This document shows positions 1 through 7,888 of a DNA stretch of 64,000 bases, piece after piece. The translations under genes and the position numbers were made by a program. The stretch lies in assembly GCF_000331245.1 (NCBI RefSeq), contig NZ_ANFZ01000002.1, forward strand, positions 10,001 through 74,000. Direction: 5' to 3'. The stretch comes from Blastomonas sp. AAP53. GTDB taxonomy: Bacteria > Pseudomonadota > Alphaproteobacteria > Sphingomonadales > Sphingomonadaceae. How positions within the stretch are numbered: the stretch's first letter is position 1; every line of letters begins with the position of its first letter. Under the pieces are notes generated by a model. That model made no database searches, had not been told where the DNA came from, and saw only the letters and a list, made by a program, of their open reading frames with translations.

Positions 1-1
1 C

Positions 2-223
2 ATCTTCGCCCGCCAGTTGCAATCGCGCCTTCTGTCGGCTCTGTCGTCGCAGATTGTCACTGCAATTTTCGGGGACAACCCCCAGGAAAGCGGCACGATC
101 AGTTTTGGCGGTCAGACTGTCAATTTCATCCGCTCGCTGACCGAGGTGACGATCACCATCATCAACGATGATACCGGTGAAGAGACCGTCATTGTCGTGC
201 CGACCTTTCTAGAGGTCGACTGA
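2..223 (+). CDS. csgF: Curli assembly factor CsgF, 3' part only
   Basis: The gene is cut by the left window edge, leaving about 73 C-terminal residues open to the first base. The remaining protein matches the end of CsgF: a helical stretch rich in Leu, Gln and Ser, then a beta region with TISFGG, a central VTITIINDD strand and a closing TVIVVPTF strand. In the known curli system CsgF is exported, binds the outer face of the CsgG pore and couples the nucleator to the cell surface. The stop lies two bases before the csgG start, so the two are probably translated together. The identification rests on this C-terminal pattern and on the csgG neighbour. Confidence 0.85.
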   Translation: MFARQLQSRLLSALSSQIVTAIFGDNPQESGTISFGGQTVNFIRSLTEVTITIINDDTGEETVIVVPTFLEVD

Positions 224-225
224 TC

Positions 226-1215
226 ATGACCAGGCTCCCCTTCCTTGGGCTGACAGCAACAGCCATGGCCCTGGCTCTGGGCGGATGCACCACTGTCGGT
301 GGCAGCGGCAAGGCTTTCGTTCCCGAAACGACCAGCTATGCCTATATCCCCAACGCCACCCAGACCCAGCAACTGCTCAACTCGATCCCGGCACCCTCGC
401 GCCAGGTAGCGGTCGCGGTGTACAGCTTCACCGATCAGACCGGGCAGTTCAAGCCCAGCGCCACCGGACAGACGCTGTCGCGCGCGGTCAGCCAGGGCGG
501 CGCATCGGTCCTGGTCAAGGCATTGCAGGACGTGGGTGACCGGTCGTGGTTCACGATCGTCGAGCGCGAGAATCTGAAGAACCTGCTCAACGAGCGCCAG
601 ATCATCCGCGAAATGCGCGAACGCTATCTGGGCGAACGCGCGGTCAACCCCGACGCGTTGCCTGCGCTGCTGTTTGCCGGCGTGCTGCTGGAGGGCGGCG
701 TGATCGGTTACGATACCAACACGCTGACCGGTGGCGCTGGCGCTGCTTTCCTGGGCATTGGCGGTCGCACTGAATATCGCCAGGACACCGTCACGGTCTA
801 CCTTCGCGCCGTATCTGTGCGGACCGGCGAAGTGCTGACCACCGTCACCGCCTCGAAGACGATTGCCTCGCAATCGTTCGGTGCGAGTGCATTCAAGTTT
901 GTCGCTTTCCGCGAATTGCTGGAAGCGGAAGCCGGTTTCACCACCAACGAACCCGACCAGCTCGCACTGCAGCAAGCCATTGAAAAGGCTGTCTATGCGC
1001 TGGTGATGGAGGGCGTTGAGCTGAAGCTTTGGGACTTTGCCGATCGCGAGGCCGGGATGGCCAAATTGGCACAGTACCAGCTTGAGCGTGATGGCAAGTT
1101 CACCCCGGGCCAAGTGCAGCGTGCCGAGGAAAAGGCACGCAGCCTGAGCCCCATGAAGGTGAAGGACAAGGCAAAGAACGGGAAGAAAATCGAAGGGAAT
1201 TCACAAACAGGGTAA
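226..1215 (+). CDS. csgG: Curli secretion pore lipoprotein CsgG
   Basis: This 329-aa outer-membrane lipoprotein should form the nonameric channel that exports curlin subunits. A signal peptide ends in a lipobox (LALGGC, lipidated Cys21). The CsgG domain follows: VAVAVYSFTDQTGQFKP near residue 62, a VERENLKNLLNERQII block near 117 that is characteristic of the family, and the transmembrane-hairpin region near residues 160-200. It is about 50 residues longer than E. coli CsgG. The excess is mostly a Lys-rich, probably disordered C-terminal tail (after about residue 295). It sits directly behind csgF, and the 289-base gap to the first curlin contains stem-loops. Confidence 0.95.
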   Translation: MTRLPFLGLTATAMALALGGCTTVGGSGKAFVPETTSYAYIPNATQTQQLLNSIPAPSRQVAVAVYSFTDQTGQFKPSATGQTLSRAVSQGGASVLVKALQDVGDRSWFTIVERENLKNLLNERQIIREMRERYLGERAVNPDALPALLFAGVLLEGGVIGYDTNTLTGGAGAAFLGIGGRTEYRQDTVTVYLRAVSVRTGEVLTTVTASKTIASQSFGASAFKFVAFRELLEAEAGFTTNEPDQLALQQAIEKAVYALVMEGVELKLWDFADREAGMAKLAQYQLERDGKFTPGQVQRAEEKARSLSPMKVKDKAKNGKKIEGNSQTG

Positions 1216-1369
1216 AGAGCTTTGCCCTGGCCCACAGCTAGCGGCGGTGAGGCATGGGCACACACGGGCGGTCAATGTCCCCAGTGGGGGACTGCGCTGC
1301 CCGAGGATCGCGGACGAGAACCGGAGCCGGTCAGGCGGCATTCGGTGATGTAATAAAGACCTGACAAAA

Positions 1370-1403
1370 CTCACGCACCGGAGCTGCAACTCCGATGCGT
1401 GAG
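1370..1403. promoter_or_regulatory. 14-bp dyad / stem-loop upstream of the first curlin gene
   Basis: The arms at 1370-1383 and 1390-1403 are complementary with a single mismatch and enclose a 6-base loop (CTGCAA). The element lies about 100 bases before the curlin 1 start. It is not followed by a T-run, so it is not a classic intrinsic terminator. It could be an operator dyad, a 5'-UTR stabilising hairpin, or a processing/attenuation point separating pore and fibre expression. A smaller 6-bp dyad (GTCCCC / GGGGAC) lies at 1277-1292. Function is inferred from position only. Confidence 0.6.
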
Positions 1404-1504
1404 CAAGACAACAATGAGTGCGTGTAAACAATCATGCTGACCCCGGCGGCAATGCTGCTTCCGGAGCAGCATGGTTATGACCCTTAAACAGAGGATGATC
1501 AACC

Positions 1505-3136
1505 ATGAAGACCTCCATCTATACCTCCGTCTCGGCGCTCGCGCTGATGATCGCGGCCCCTGCGATGGCGCAGAGCATTTCCGACGTTGACCAGATCGGC
1601 AACGCAAACGGCGCGACCGTCAGCCAGGTTGGTAGCAATACGTCGGACATCGATCAGAACGGTGACGGTAACGTGGCCAGCGCGACCCAGACCGGTTCTG
1701 GAAATGAATCCACCATCGACCAGGACTCGCTGGGCGCTGGTGCATTTGTCACCCAGAATGGTGAGGGCAACAGTTCGAAAATCACTCAGGTCGATGCTTC
1801 GATTAACAACTCGATCAATTTGCCCGAAGATCCAGAATCGACCGTCAAGCAGACTGGCGATGACAACACGTCGGTTGTTGACCAGAACGCTGTTGCTCCC
1901 GGATTCAATCTGGTTGCCAACGTCACCCAGAACGGTGACAACAACATCTCTGACATCGATCAAGATGCAATGGGTCCCGGCTTTTCGGGCAGCATTCGTA
2001 CCATCGTGACGCAGACCGGTGATGCCGATTCTGAGATCACACAGCTGGCTGGCAACACTCAGGCGAAGAACATCTTTGCCACCGTGACACAGAACGCTTC
2101 GACCTCGGACATCCTGCAGAATGCTCTGGGCAACAACGCAACAAGCCTGACGGCCAATGTCACCCAGCTCAGCGGATCGACCTCGGACATCGAGCAGACG
2201 GCATCGGGGGACGATTCGGGCGATCTGTTGGCCTCGGTCAACCAGCAGAACGGTGCGACATCCAACATCACCCAGAGCGCAGCGGGTGAAGCATCGGTAA
2301 ATCAGGACGCCGTCGTGACGCAGAACGGCATGAGCACATCGAACATCACGCAGACGTTCGACAACGACGGTTCGAACACCTTCTCTGCTATCGTCAACCA
2401 GACCGGTGACGGCAACCTGTCGAACGTCACGCAGCGTGACCAAGGCTTCGGCGCCATCGGCAATGCCGACGGCGGCCTTTTTGCCAATGTGAACCAGGTC
2501 GGAGATGACAACACCACCGATCTGATTCAGGAAAACAAGTCGGCCGATGCCGATATCGATCAGACCGGCGATGGTAACACCGTCGATGCCTTCCAAGGCA
2601 CGGCAGGCCAGGACTTGATCGTGCTGCAGTCGGGCGATGACAACATCTCCAACTCTACCCAGACTGGCCTCAACAATGCGGCCGATATCCAGCAGGCCGG
2701 TAACGGTGCGACGTCGACCGTGACGCAGACCGGACGCAACGATCTGGCGTTCGTCGACCAGTTGGTCGGTTCGGATGGATCGGCCTCCACCATCCTGCAG
2801 ACCGGTGCCGCTGGTGCTCGCTCGGAAAACTCTGCAAATGTGACCCAGTCGGGCCTCACCAACGTGTCGTTTGTGACGCAGGACGGCTTCAACAGCACCG
2901 CAACGCTGCTGCAGTCGGGTGACGGCAATGAAAGCAGCATCACGCAGACCGGTACGGTTGTCGATTTCGGCAACTCCGCCAACGTGACGCAGTCGGGCAA
3001 CGGCAACGAATCCGACGTTCTGCAGACGGGTTCGCTCAACTCGGCAACTGTGCTGCAGTCGTCGGATGGCAACGTCTCGAACGTCATCCAGAACGGCACC
3101 GGGAACAGCGCCATCGTCACGCAGGGCGGCCTCTAA
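1505..3136 (+). CDS. Secreted curlin-repeat protein 1 (large CsgA-like amyloid subunit)
   Basis: This 543-aa exported protein should form extracellular curli-like fibres. The Sec signal peptide (residues 1-22) ends in AMA before Gln23. The rest is about 25 imperfect units built on a Q-x-G-x-x-N core followed by alternating hydrophobic residues and the next Gln. Gln-to-Gln spacing is usually 10-11 residues, as in curlin strand-loop-strand repeats. The mature chain has no Cys, Trp or Tyr, very few Lys or Arg, and is rich in Asp, Asn, Gln, Ser and Thr. E. coli CsgA is about 150 aa with five 22-residue repeats, so this is several times longer. An AGAGGA ribosome site lies at 1490-1495. It is probably exported through the CsgG pore encoded just upstream. 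Confidence 0.9.
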   Translation: MKTSIYTSVSALALMIAAPAMAQSISDVDQIGNANGATVSQVGSNTSDIDQNGDGNVASATQTGSGNESTIDQDSLGAGAFVTQNGEGNSSKITQVDASINNSINLPEDPESTVKQTGDDNTSVVDQNAVAPGFNLVANVTQNGDNNISDIDQDAMGPGFSGSIRTIVTQTGDADSEITQLAGNTQAKNIFATVTQNASTSDILQNALGNNATSLTANVTQLSGSTSDIEQTASGDDSGDLLASVNQQNGATSNITQSAAGEASVNQDAVVTQNGMSTSNITQTFDNDGSNTFSAIVNQTGDGNLSNVTQRDQGFGAIGNADGGLFANVNQVGDDNTTDLIQENKSADADIDQTGDGNTVDAFQGTAGQDLIVLQSGDDNISNSTQTGLNNAADIQQAGNGATSTVTQTGRNDLAFVDQLVGSDGSASTILQTGAAGARSENSANVTQSGLTNVSFVTQDGFNSTATLLQSGDGNESSITQTGTVVDFGNSANVTQSGNGNESDVLQTGSLNSATVLQSSDGNVSNVIQNGTGNSAIVTQGGL

Positions 3137-3148
3137 GCCTCCAGCCAG

Positions 3149-3186
3149 CCGGGCGGACCTTTCACCGGTCCGCCCGGATATTTTCA
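3149..3186 (+). terminator. Stem-loop after curlin 1
   Basis: A perfect 11-bp GC-rich stem (arms 3149-3159 and 3167-3177, 7-base loop) begins 12 bases after the curlin 1 stop and is followed by ATATTTTC. It has the form of a Rho-independent terminator or 3'-end stabiliser. As it lies between two cotranscribed-looking genes, partial termination that sets subunit ratios is possible (inference). Confidence 0.7.
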
Positions 3187-3258
3187 TCGGGGCACATGAC
3201 CCCGGAGGGCTGCTGAAGCCTCTCAGCCGCACTCAGTCCATTTGAAGGAAACCTTCCC

Positions 3259-4575
3259 ATGAAGAATATTCTCATGATCAGCGTGTCTGCAGCAGCTCTG
3301 GCGCTCGCCGGCCCTGCCTTCGCTCAGTCGCAAACCTCGACCATCGACCAGAACGGTAACGCCAATGCCGCGACCGTCGGCCAGGCTGGCAATGAAAACA
3401 TTTCGGATATCGACCAGGACGGAAACAACAACTCCGCCACGGTCGACCAGGAAACCAACCCTGCCGGCTCGCCCACCTTCGGTGTGGCCGCCAACAATTC
3501 CGATATCACCCAGACCGGCAGCTTCAACACTGCCACTGTTGATCAGGACAACAACAATGCTGCCGGTGCGACCAACACGGTCACCATCACGCAGAACGGC
3601 GATGGCGCCAGCCTGGCAGAAGCCAATGTTGCCGACGCCACCCAGGCCGGTGACGGCAACAGCACCACGATCGATCAGGGCGTTGCCAGCCTCAACACCG
3701 GCAACACCAACAGCGCCACCACCAGCCAGGATGGCCGACTGAACGTAATCGATCTGACCCAGCTCAACGACAGCGCGACCGCCGACGTCAGCCAAACCGG
3801 CACCTCCAACACGTCGACCTCGTCGCAGGGCCGCAACAGCAGCACTGCCACGACCGTCGATCAGGAACTGATCGTCAGCCAGAACGGCGAGGGCAACAGC
3901 TCATCAATCGATCAGCGCGGTTCGAGCAACTTCGCCAATGTCTCGCAGGACGGCAACGACAACAGCTCGATCGTCAACCAGCCCGGCTTCGACAATGATG
4001 TCGGCGGCCTGATCCTCGTTGGCGTGAACCAGATTGGTGACGAGAATGAGTCGACCGTGAACCAGAGCGCCAATTTCGGCTCGGCGACGATCGACCAGAT
4101 CGGTAACAACCTGACCAGCTTCGTCACGCAGAGCGGCCGTGCAAACGACGCCGTGGCCGATGTCGACCAGGCCGGTTCGAACAATCTCAGCACCATCCTG
4201 CAGACCGCTTCGGCATCGCCGGTTGGTCCGGCCCGTCAGATGACGGCGCTGGTCGATCAGTCGGGTTCGGGCAACGAAAGCGACATCAGCCAGACCAACA
4301 CGCTGGGTGCACCCGATATCTCGGGCAACCTCGCCGATGTTACCCAGTCGGGCACCGGAAACTATTCCGAGCTGAGCCAGGACGGCCATGAAAACACCGC
4401 CACTGTCGACCAGAGCGGTACGGGTGCCGACAGCTTCATCACCCAGCTGGGCAATGAAAACACCGCCACGGTGACGCAGTCGAGCTCGCTCGACATGTCG
4501 ACGGTCAACCAGACCGGCAACGGCAACACCGCAACGGTAACGCAGGGTGCAGTCGTCGTGGGCGGCCCGATCTGA
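3259..4575 (+). CDS. Secreted curlin-repeat protein 2
   Basis: This 438-aa exported curlin-like subunit has a signal peptide (residues 1-22) ending AFA before Gln23. The mature part is an array of roughly 11-residue Q-x-G-x-x-N units with Asp/Asn/Ser-rich turns. Several units are interrupted by longer loops, for example around residues 65-80 and 235-260. It has no Cys or Trp and almost no basic residues, like its neighbours. It ends with a TATVTQGA strand and a short Val/Gly tail. AAGGAA at 3245-3250 supports the start. It is a diverged paralogue of the genes at 1505 and 4644, and the three probably form mixed or alternative fibres exported by CsgG. Confidence 0.9.
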   Translation: MKNILMISVSAAALALAGPAFAQSQTSTIDQNGNANAATVGQAGNENISDIDQDGNNNSATVDQETNPAGSPTFGVAANNSDITQTGSFNTATVDQDNNNAAGATNTVTITQNGDGASLAEANVADATQAGDGNSTTIDQGVASLNTGNTNSATTSQDGRLNVIDLTQLNDSATADVSQTGTSNTSTSSQGRNSSTATTVDQELIVSQNGEGNSSSIDQRGSSNFANVSQDGNDNSSIVNQPGFDNDVGGLILVGVNQIGDENESTVNQSANFGSATIDQIGNNLTSFVTQSGRANDAVADVDQAGSNNLSTILQTASASPVGPARQMTALVDQSGSGNESDISQTNTLGAPDISGNLADVTQSGTGNYSELSQDGHENTATVDQSGTGADSFITQLGNENTATVTQSSSLDMSTVNQTGNGNTATVTQGAVVVGGPI

Positions 4576-4587
4576 TCTTTGATCTTT

Positions 4588-4621
4588 CCGGCTGGCACCT
4601 GTGACGGGAGGTGCCAGCCGG
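4588..4621 (+). terminator. Stem-loop after curlin 2
   Basis: A perfect 13-bp stem (arms 4588-4600 and 4609-4621, 8-base loop) begins 12 bases after the curlin 2 stop. Only a short T stretch follows (CTCTTTAG). It therefore resembles a leaky terminator or an mRNA-stabilising hairpin more than a strong terminator. It is in the same relative place as the stem-loop after curlin 1. Confidence 0.6.
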
Positions 4622-4643
4622 AGCTCTTTAGCGGAAAAAAACA

Positions 4644-6317
4644 ATGAAAAAGCTTCTTCTCGCTGGCGCATCGTCGCTGGCCCTGCTTGCCGCCGCTCCG
4701 GCGATGGCGCAGGACAACAGCTCGACCGTCACGCAGACCGGCATCGATGGCGATGCCATCGTCGATCAGACGGGCAGCAATGCAACCTCGACGATCACCC
4801 AGGGCGGCAACACCAATGCGGCCACCGTGAACCAGGGCGGCGATTTCAACGTATCGCAGGTCGTCCAGGACAACGGCACTGGCAGCAGCGATGACAGCAA
4901 CACCGCCAACGTCACACAGACCGGTGATGCAGGCTTCTCGCGCGTGGTGCAGACCAACGATTTCTCGACTGCCAATGTCGAGCAGGGCGGAACCGGTAAC
5001 GATTCGCGGGTCACGCAGAGCGGCGACCTGGACCTTGCTGATGTCGAGCAGGAGGGGACCGACAATGATTCGGTGGTAACCCAGTCGGGTAACCTCAATG
5101 CGGCGACCGTCTTCCAGACCGGCGACCGCAACACATCGACCCTCACCCAGAACAGCGGCCTGAACCAGGCGATTGTTACGCAGCCTGGCGAAGACAATAC
5201 CTCTACGCTGGTCCAGACCGGCCTGGGTGCCAATGTTGCCAATGTGTTGCAGAATGGCGACCGGAACACGTCGGACGTTATCCAGGGTGGCGCAGGCAAT
5301 GGTGTCGGCAGCACGGCGGCTGCCGGTGTGATCCAGGACAGCGATGTCAACCTCGCGACCATTCGTCAGGCTGGCGGACTGCACGAAGCGTTCATCGAGC
5401 AGAAGGGCGGCAACGACAACATCGCCTCTATCGATCAGGGCGCCAATGCCAGCTCCGATCACACCGCCGACATCCGCCAGGATGGCTTCCAGAACACCGC
5501 TGAGATCGTGCAGCGCGGGTTCAACGAGAATGCCGACATTCTGCAGACCGGTGACGAGAACACTGCGCTTGTCGATCAGGGTGGCGGCGTCGGTCGTAAC
5601 CACAATGCGTTCGTGAACCAGGATGGTAACGACAACCTGGCAGACATCGCGCAGCGCGGCGAAAACCAGACCGCAACCATCACCCAGCCCGGCGACGGCA
5701 ACGAAGCCGAAGTCGACCAGGGTCGTGATCGCGCAGGGTTCCTCGGCGGCCTGTTCGATACCGGCTTCGGACAAGACCAGGTGGCGAGCATCACGCAGGA
5801 AGGCAATGACAACACCGCCAACACCACGCAGCGCGGTGAAAGCCAGAATGCGACGATTCAGCAGATCGGATCGAACAACGTGGGTGGCCTTGGCTTCACC
5901 TACGGTGCGCAGATCATCCAGGGCGGCGACAATGGCACCAATAACGCCGCGTCGATCATCCAGATCTCTGATGCCAACCGTGCGCTGACCAACCAGCAGG
6001 GCACCGGCCTCGATGCCAACGTCTCGCAAGGCGGCAATGGCAACAACGAAAGCCTGATCACGCAGACCGGCAACGGTGGTGCGGTGCTGCTCAATGCCAA
6101 CGTGGTCCAGAACGGCGCAAACAACGTGTCCGAAATCACCCAGGGCGGCCTTGGCCAGACGGCCAATGTCACGCAGCTGGGCGAGACCAACCTGTCTGAA
6201 ATCACGCAGACGGGCACCGGTCACTCGGCCACTGTGACGCAGAACACGGATTTCAATATCTCCACCATCACCCAGGGCGGCACTGGACATGTTGCCGTCG
6301 TCACACAGGGTAGCTGA
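4644..6317 (+). CDS. Secreted curlin-repeat protein 3
   Basis: This is the largest curlin-like protein here, at 557 aa. The signal peptide starts MKKLLL and ends AMA before Gln23. The rest is a long array of Q-x-G-x-x-N units, roughly 11 residues each, with a few longer insertions, such as a Gly/Phe-rich segment near residues 365-378. The mature chain has no Cys or Trp and is acidic, though it carries more Arg than curlin 1, mostly just after the conserved Gln (QRGE, QRGF). No strong ribosome site is visible; GCGGAAAAAAAC precedes the start. A long reverse-strand reading frame over this gene is a by-product of the repeats. Confidence 0.9.
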   Translation: MKKLLLAGASSLALLAAAPAMAQDNSSTVTQTGIDGDAIVDQTGSNATSTITQGGNTNAATVNQGGDFNVSQVVQDNGTGSSDDSNTANVTQTGDAGFSRVVQTNDFSTANVEQGGTGNDSRVTQSGDLDLADVEQEGTDNDSVVTQSGNLNAATVFQTGDRNTSTLTQNSGLNQAIVTQPGEDNTSTLVQTGLGANVANVLQNGDRNTSDVIQGGAGNGVGSTAAAGVIQDSDVNLATIRQAGGLHEAFIEQKGGNDNIASIDQGANASSDHTADIRQDGFQNTAEIVQRGFNENADILQTGDENTALVDQGGGVGRNHNAFVNQDGNDNLADIAQRGENQTATITQPGDGNEAEVDQGRDRAGFLGGLFDTGFGQDQVASITQEGNDNTANTTQRGESQNATIQQIGSNNVGGLGFTYGAQIIQGGDNGTNNAASIIQISDANRALTNQQGTGLDANVSQGGNGNNESLITQTGNGGAVLLNANVVQNGANNVSEITQGGLGQTANVTQLGETNLSEITQTGTGHSATVTQNTDFNISTITQGGTGHVAVVTQGS

Positions 6318-6333
6318 TACCCGATGACCTGAC

Positions 6334-6379
6334 GGGCGGCATTCGCATCTGGTGCAATACCGGCATGCGAAGGCCGCCC
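6334..6379 (+). terminator. Stem-loop after curlin 3
   Basis: A long imperfect stem has arms at 6334-6348 and 6365-6379, 14 pairs with one internal mismatch and a 16-base loop. It lies between curlin 3 and the smaller curlin-repeat gene, and no T-tract follows. Like the other hairpins in this locus it is a candidate processing or stability element. Confidence 0.55.
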
Positions 6380-6420
6380 CAAGGGTTCAAGCCCCTCTGA
6401 GGGGAACAAGGAGCGGATCT

Positions 6421-7107
6421 ATGCGCACACATCTTGCCAGGACGGCTATCGCAGCGACAGCGCTTGCTTTCGGCTCACCGGCGGTGCACGCGCAGAACAA
6501 CCCCTGTGCCGAGGGCGCCGGGGGTGGCTGCACCACGGCCGCGCTGTCGCAGCCCATCGAACTTTCAAAACCAGAGCCGGTGCGCTCCAGCGCCTATATC
6601 AGCCAGATCGGAGAGGCGAACTCCGCCACCATCACCCAGGATTCGACCCGCCAGGCCGCGAGCATCCTGCAGGATGGCACCAGGCAGGCTGCGAGCGCCA
6701 TCCAGTCGGGCGATGGCACCGCCTATCTCGAGATCGACCAGGCCGGCCTGCTCAACACCATCGTCGTGCGCCAGAGCGCCGATGTGGGTGGCGGCAATAT
6801 CGCGGTGGCTGCCCAGGAGGGCCAGGCCAACGCGATCCTGCTTGATCAATCTGCAACGGCGGGTAGTCTCAACACCGCGATGCTCGCTCAACAGGGAATA
6901 GGAAACCGGATGCAGCTCGATCAGGCGGGATCCGACAATCGCGCCGAACTGCTCCAGCTGGGAGACAGCAACACGATGACAGCAACGCAGAACGGATCGG
7001 CCAACCAGCTGCGCTGGGTTCAGAATGGCAGCGGCCTGTCCGACCTGCAGATCGTGCAGAGCGGCAATCAGGCAATGTCGATCACCCAGACCAACGGGGG
7101 CACATGA
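6421..7107 (+). CDS. Small curlin-repeat protein, candidate CsgB-like nucleator
   Basis: This is a 228-aa exported protein. The start at 6421 was chosen because AAGGAG lies 9 bases upstream and because it places a normal signal peptide (ending VHA before Gln25) at the N-terminus. The open frame extends further upstream, but without a signal sequence. After a non-repeat segment with two Cys (29 and 37), about ten curlin-type units follow (QIGEAN, QAGSDN, QNGSAN and similar). It is shorter, less acidic and more Arg-containing than the three large curlins. Together with its unique N-terminal part this suggests a CsgB-like nucleator or minor subunit (inference). Its stop is separated by one base from the next start. 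Confidence 0.75.
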   Translation: MRTHLARTAIAATALAFGSPAVHAQNNPCAEGAGGGCTTAALSQPIELSKPEPVRSSAYISQIGEANSATITQDSTRQAASILQDGTRQAASAIQSGDGTAYLEIDQAGLLNTIVVRQSADVGGGNIAVAAQEGQANAILLDQSATAGSLNTAMLAQQGIGNRMQLDQAGSDNRAELLQLGDSNTMTATQNGSANQLRWVQNGSGLSDLQIVQSGNQAMSITQTNGGT

Positions 7108-7108
7108 C

Positions 7109-7888
7109 ATGCCACGCTTGTTGCCAGCCCGGATGCGCTTGCGCCGCCTTCCGACGTTGGGCGAGCTGATCCGCACCGCCATTCTGGCATTGATCGTTCT
7201 GACTGCAGTCGGGCTGACCCAGCTGATGCCAGGTGCCTCGGCGCAGGATGGTGTTGCCAGATCGGACGACGCCGACATGGGAACAAACGCGCAGGATGAT
7301 ACAGGCAGCACTGCCGAAGATCGCAGTCTCGTCGTGACGACGGACCAGGCGATGCGTCCCGACCGATCGCTCCTAGTGCCCGGAATATCCGGGTCCCCGG
7401 CCGATGCCGCCGCCAGCACCGGGTCGCAACAGGTGTCCGGCAGGGCCGGCAGGCCTGCCGTGCCCAGCCAGCTGACGCCCCCGGGGCAGGATCGCGGGCA
7501 GCTGGGCACGCAGCGGCTCGCAGGATCCGACATCTGTGACGAGGGCCTGCCCGGCTCTGGCCCCGCCGTGTGCGCCCGCCCGCTGGAAACGCGCGCGGGC
7601 GAATTTGTTCGCCAAGCCCCACCGCAGCTGTCCGCCGAACAACGGCTGCTTGCGCAGCAGTTTTCAGGCCCTGTCACCGGCGATGCGACCGAGGGCACGG
7701 CGCGCAGGCTGGGCGCGGGGCGCACCGCGGAACTGAGCAATGATGATCTGGCCATTGCCTCTGTCGTGACCGCTACCCAGACCGCGCGCCAGGATCAGAC
7801 GCCGGACGACGAAAGCGACATTCCCGCCGATGCGACCAACGCCATCAATGCCATATTGGGAGTGATCAATGCGCCGCCGCCCGAATGA
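7109..7888 (+). CDS. Unrecognised exported protein of the curli-like locus
   Basis: I do not recognise this 259-aa protein. The start at 7109 gives a basic N-terminus and one hydrophobic segment (about residues 21-45, ending GASAQ), either a signal peptide or a membrane anchor; a second ATG at 7133 is also possible. The rest is Ala/Gly/Pro/Gln/Asp-rich and probably largely disordered, with one Cys pair spaced by 11 residues (CDEGLPGSGPAVC). The C-terminus has an Ala/Ile-rich helix-like stretch and ends in PPPE. It starts one base after the small curlin gene and overlaps the CsgH-like gene by 20 bases. A role in curlin export, anchoring or nucleation is therefore likely but unproven. Confidence 0.6.
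   Translation: MPRLLPARMRLRRLPTLGELIRTAILALIVLTAVGLTQLMPGASAQDGVARSDDADMGTNAQDDTGSTAEDRSLVVTTDQAMRPDRSLLVPGISGSPADAAASTGSQQVSGRAGRPAVPSQLTPPGQDRGQLGTQRLAGSDICDEGLPGSGPAVCARPLETRAGEFVRQAPPQLSAEQRLLAQQFSGPVTGDATEGTARRLGAGRTAELSNDDLAIASVVTATQTARQDQTPDDESDIPADATNAINAILGVINAPPPE

Noticed and set aside
112-1113. 333-codon reverse frame over csgG
   Set aside because: csgG on the plus strand has a lipobox and family motifs. The reverse frame is a GC-rich shadow.
1499-6290. Very long reverse-strand reading frames (up to about 640 codons) over the curlin genes
   Set aside because: They run antisense to clearly exported curlin-repeat genes. The repeat codons avoid stops on the other strand, which produces long frames with repetitive Val/Arg/Asp sequence but no signal, ribosome site or family match.
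7068-7755. Several overlapping frames antisense to and within the gene at 7109
   Set aside because: None has a plausible start, signal peptide or motif. The plus-strand frame at 7109 abuts its neighbours exactly and has a hydrophobic N-terminus, so it was kept.
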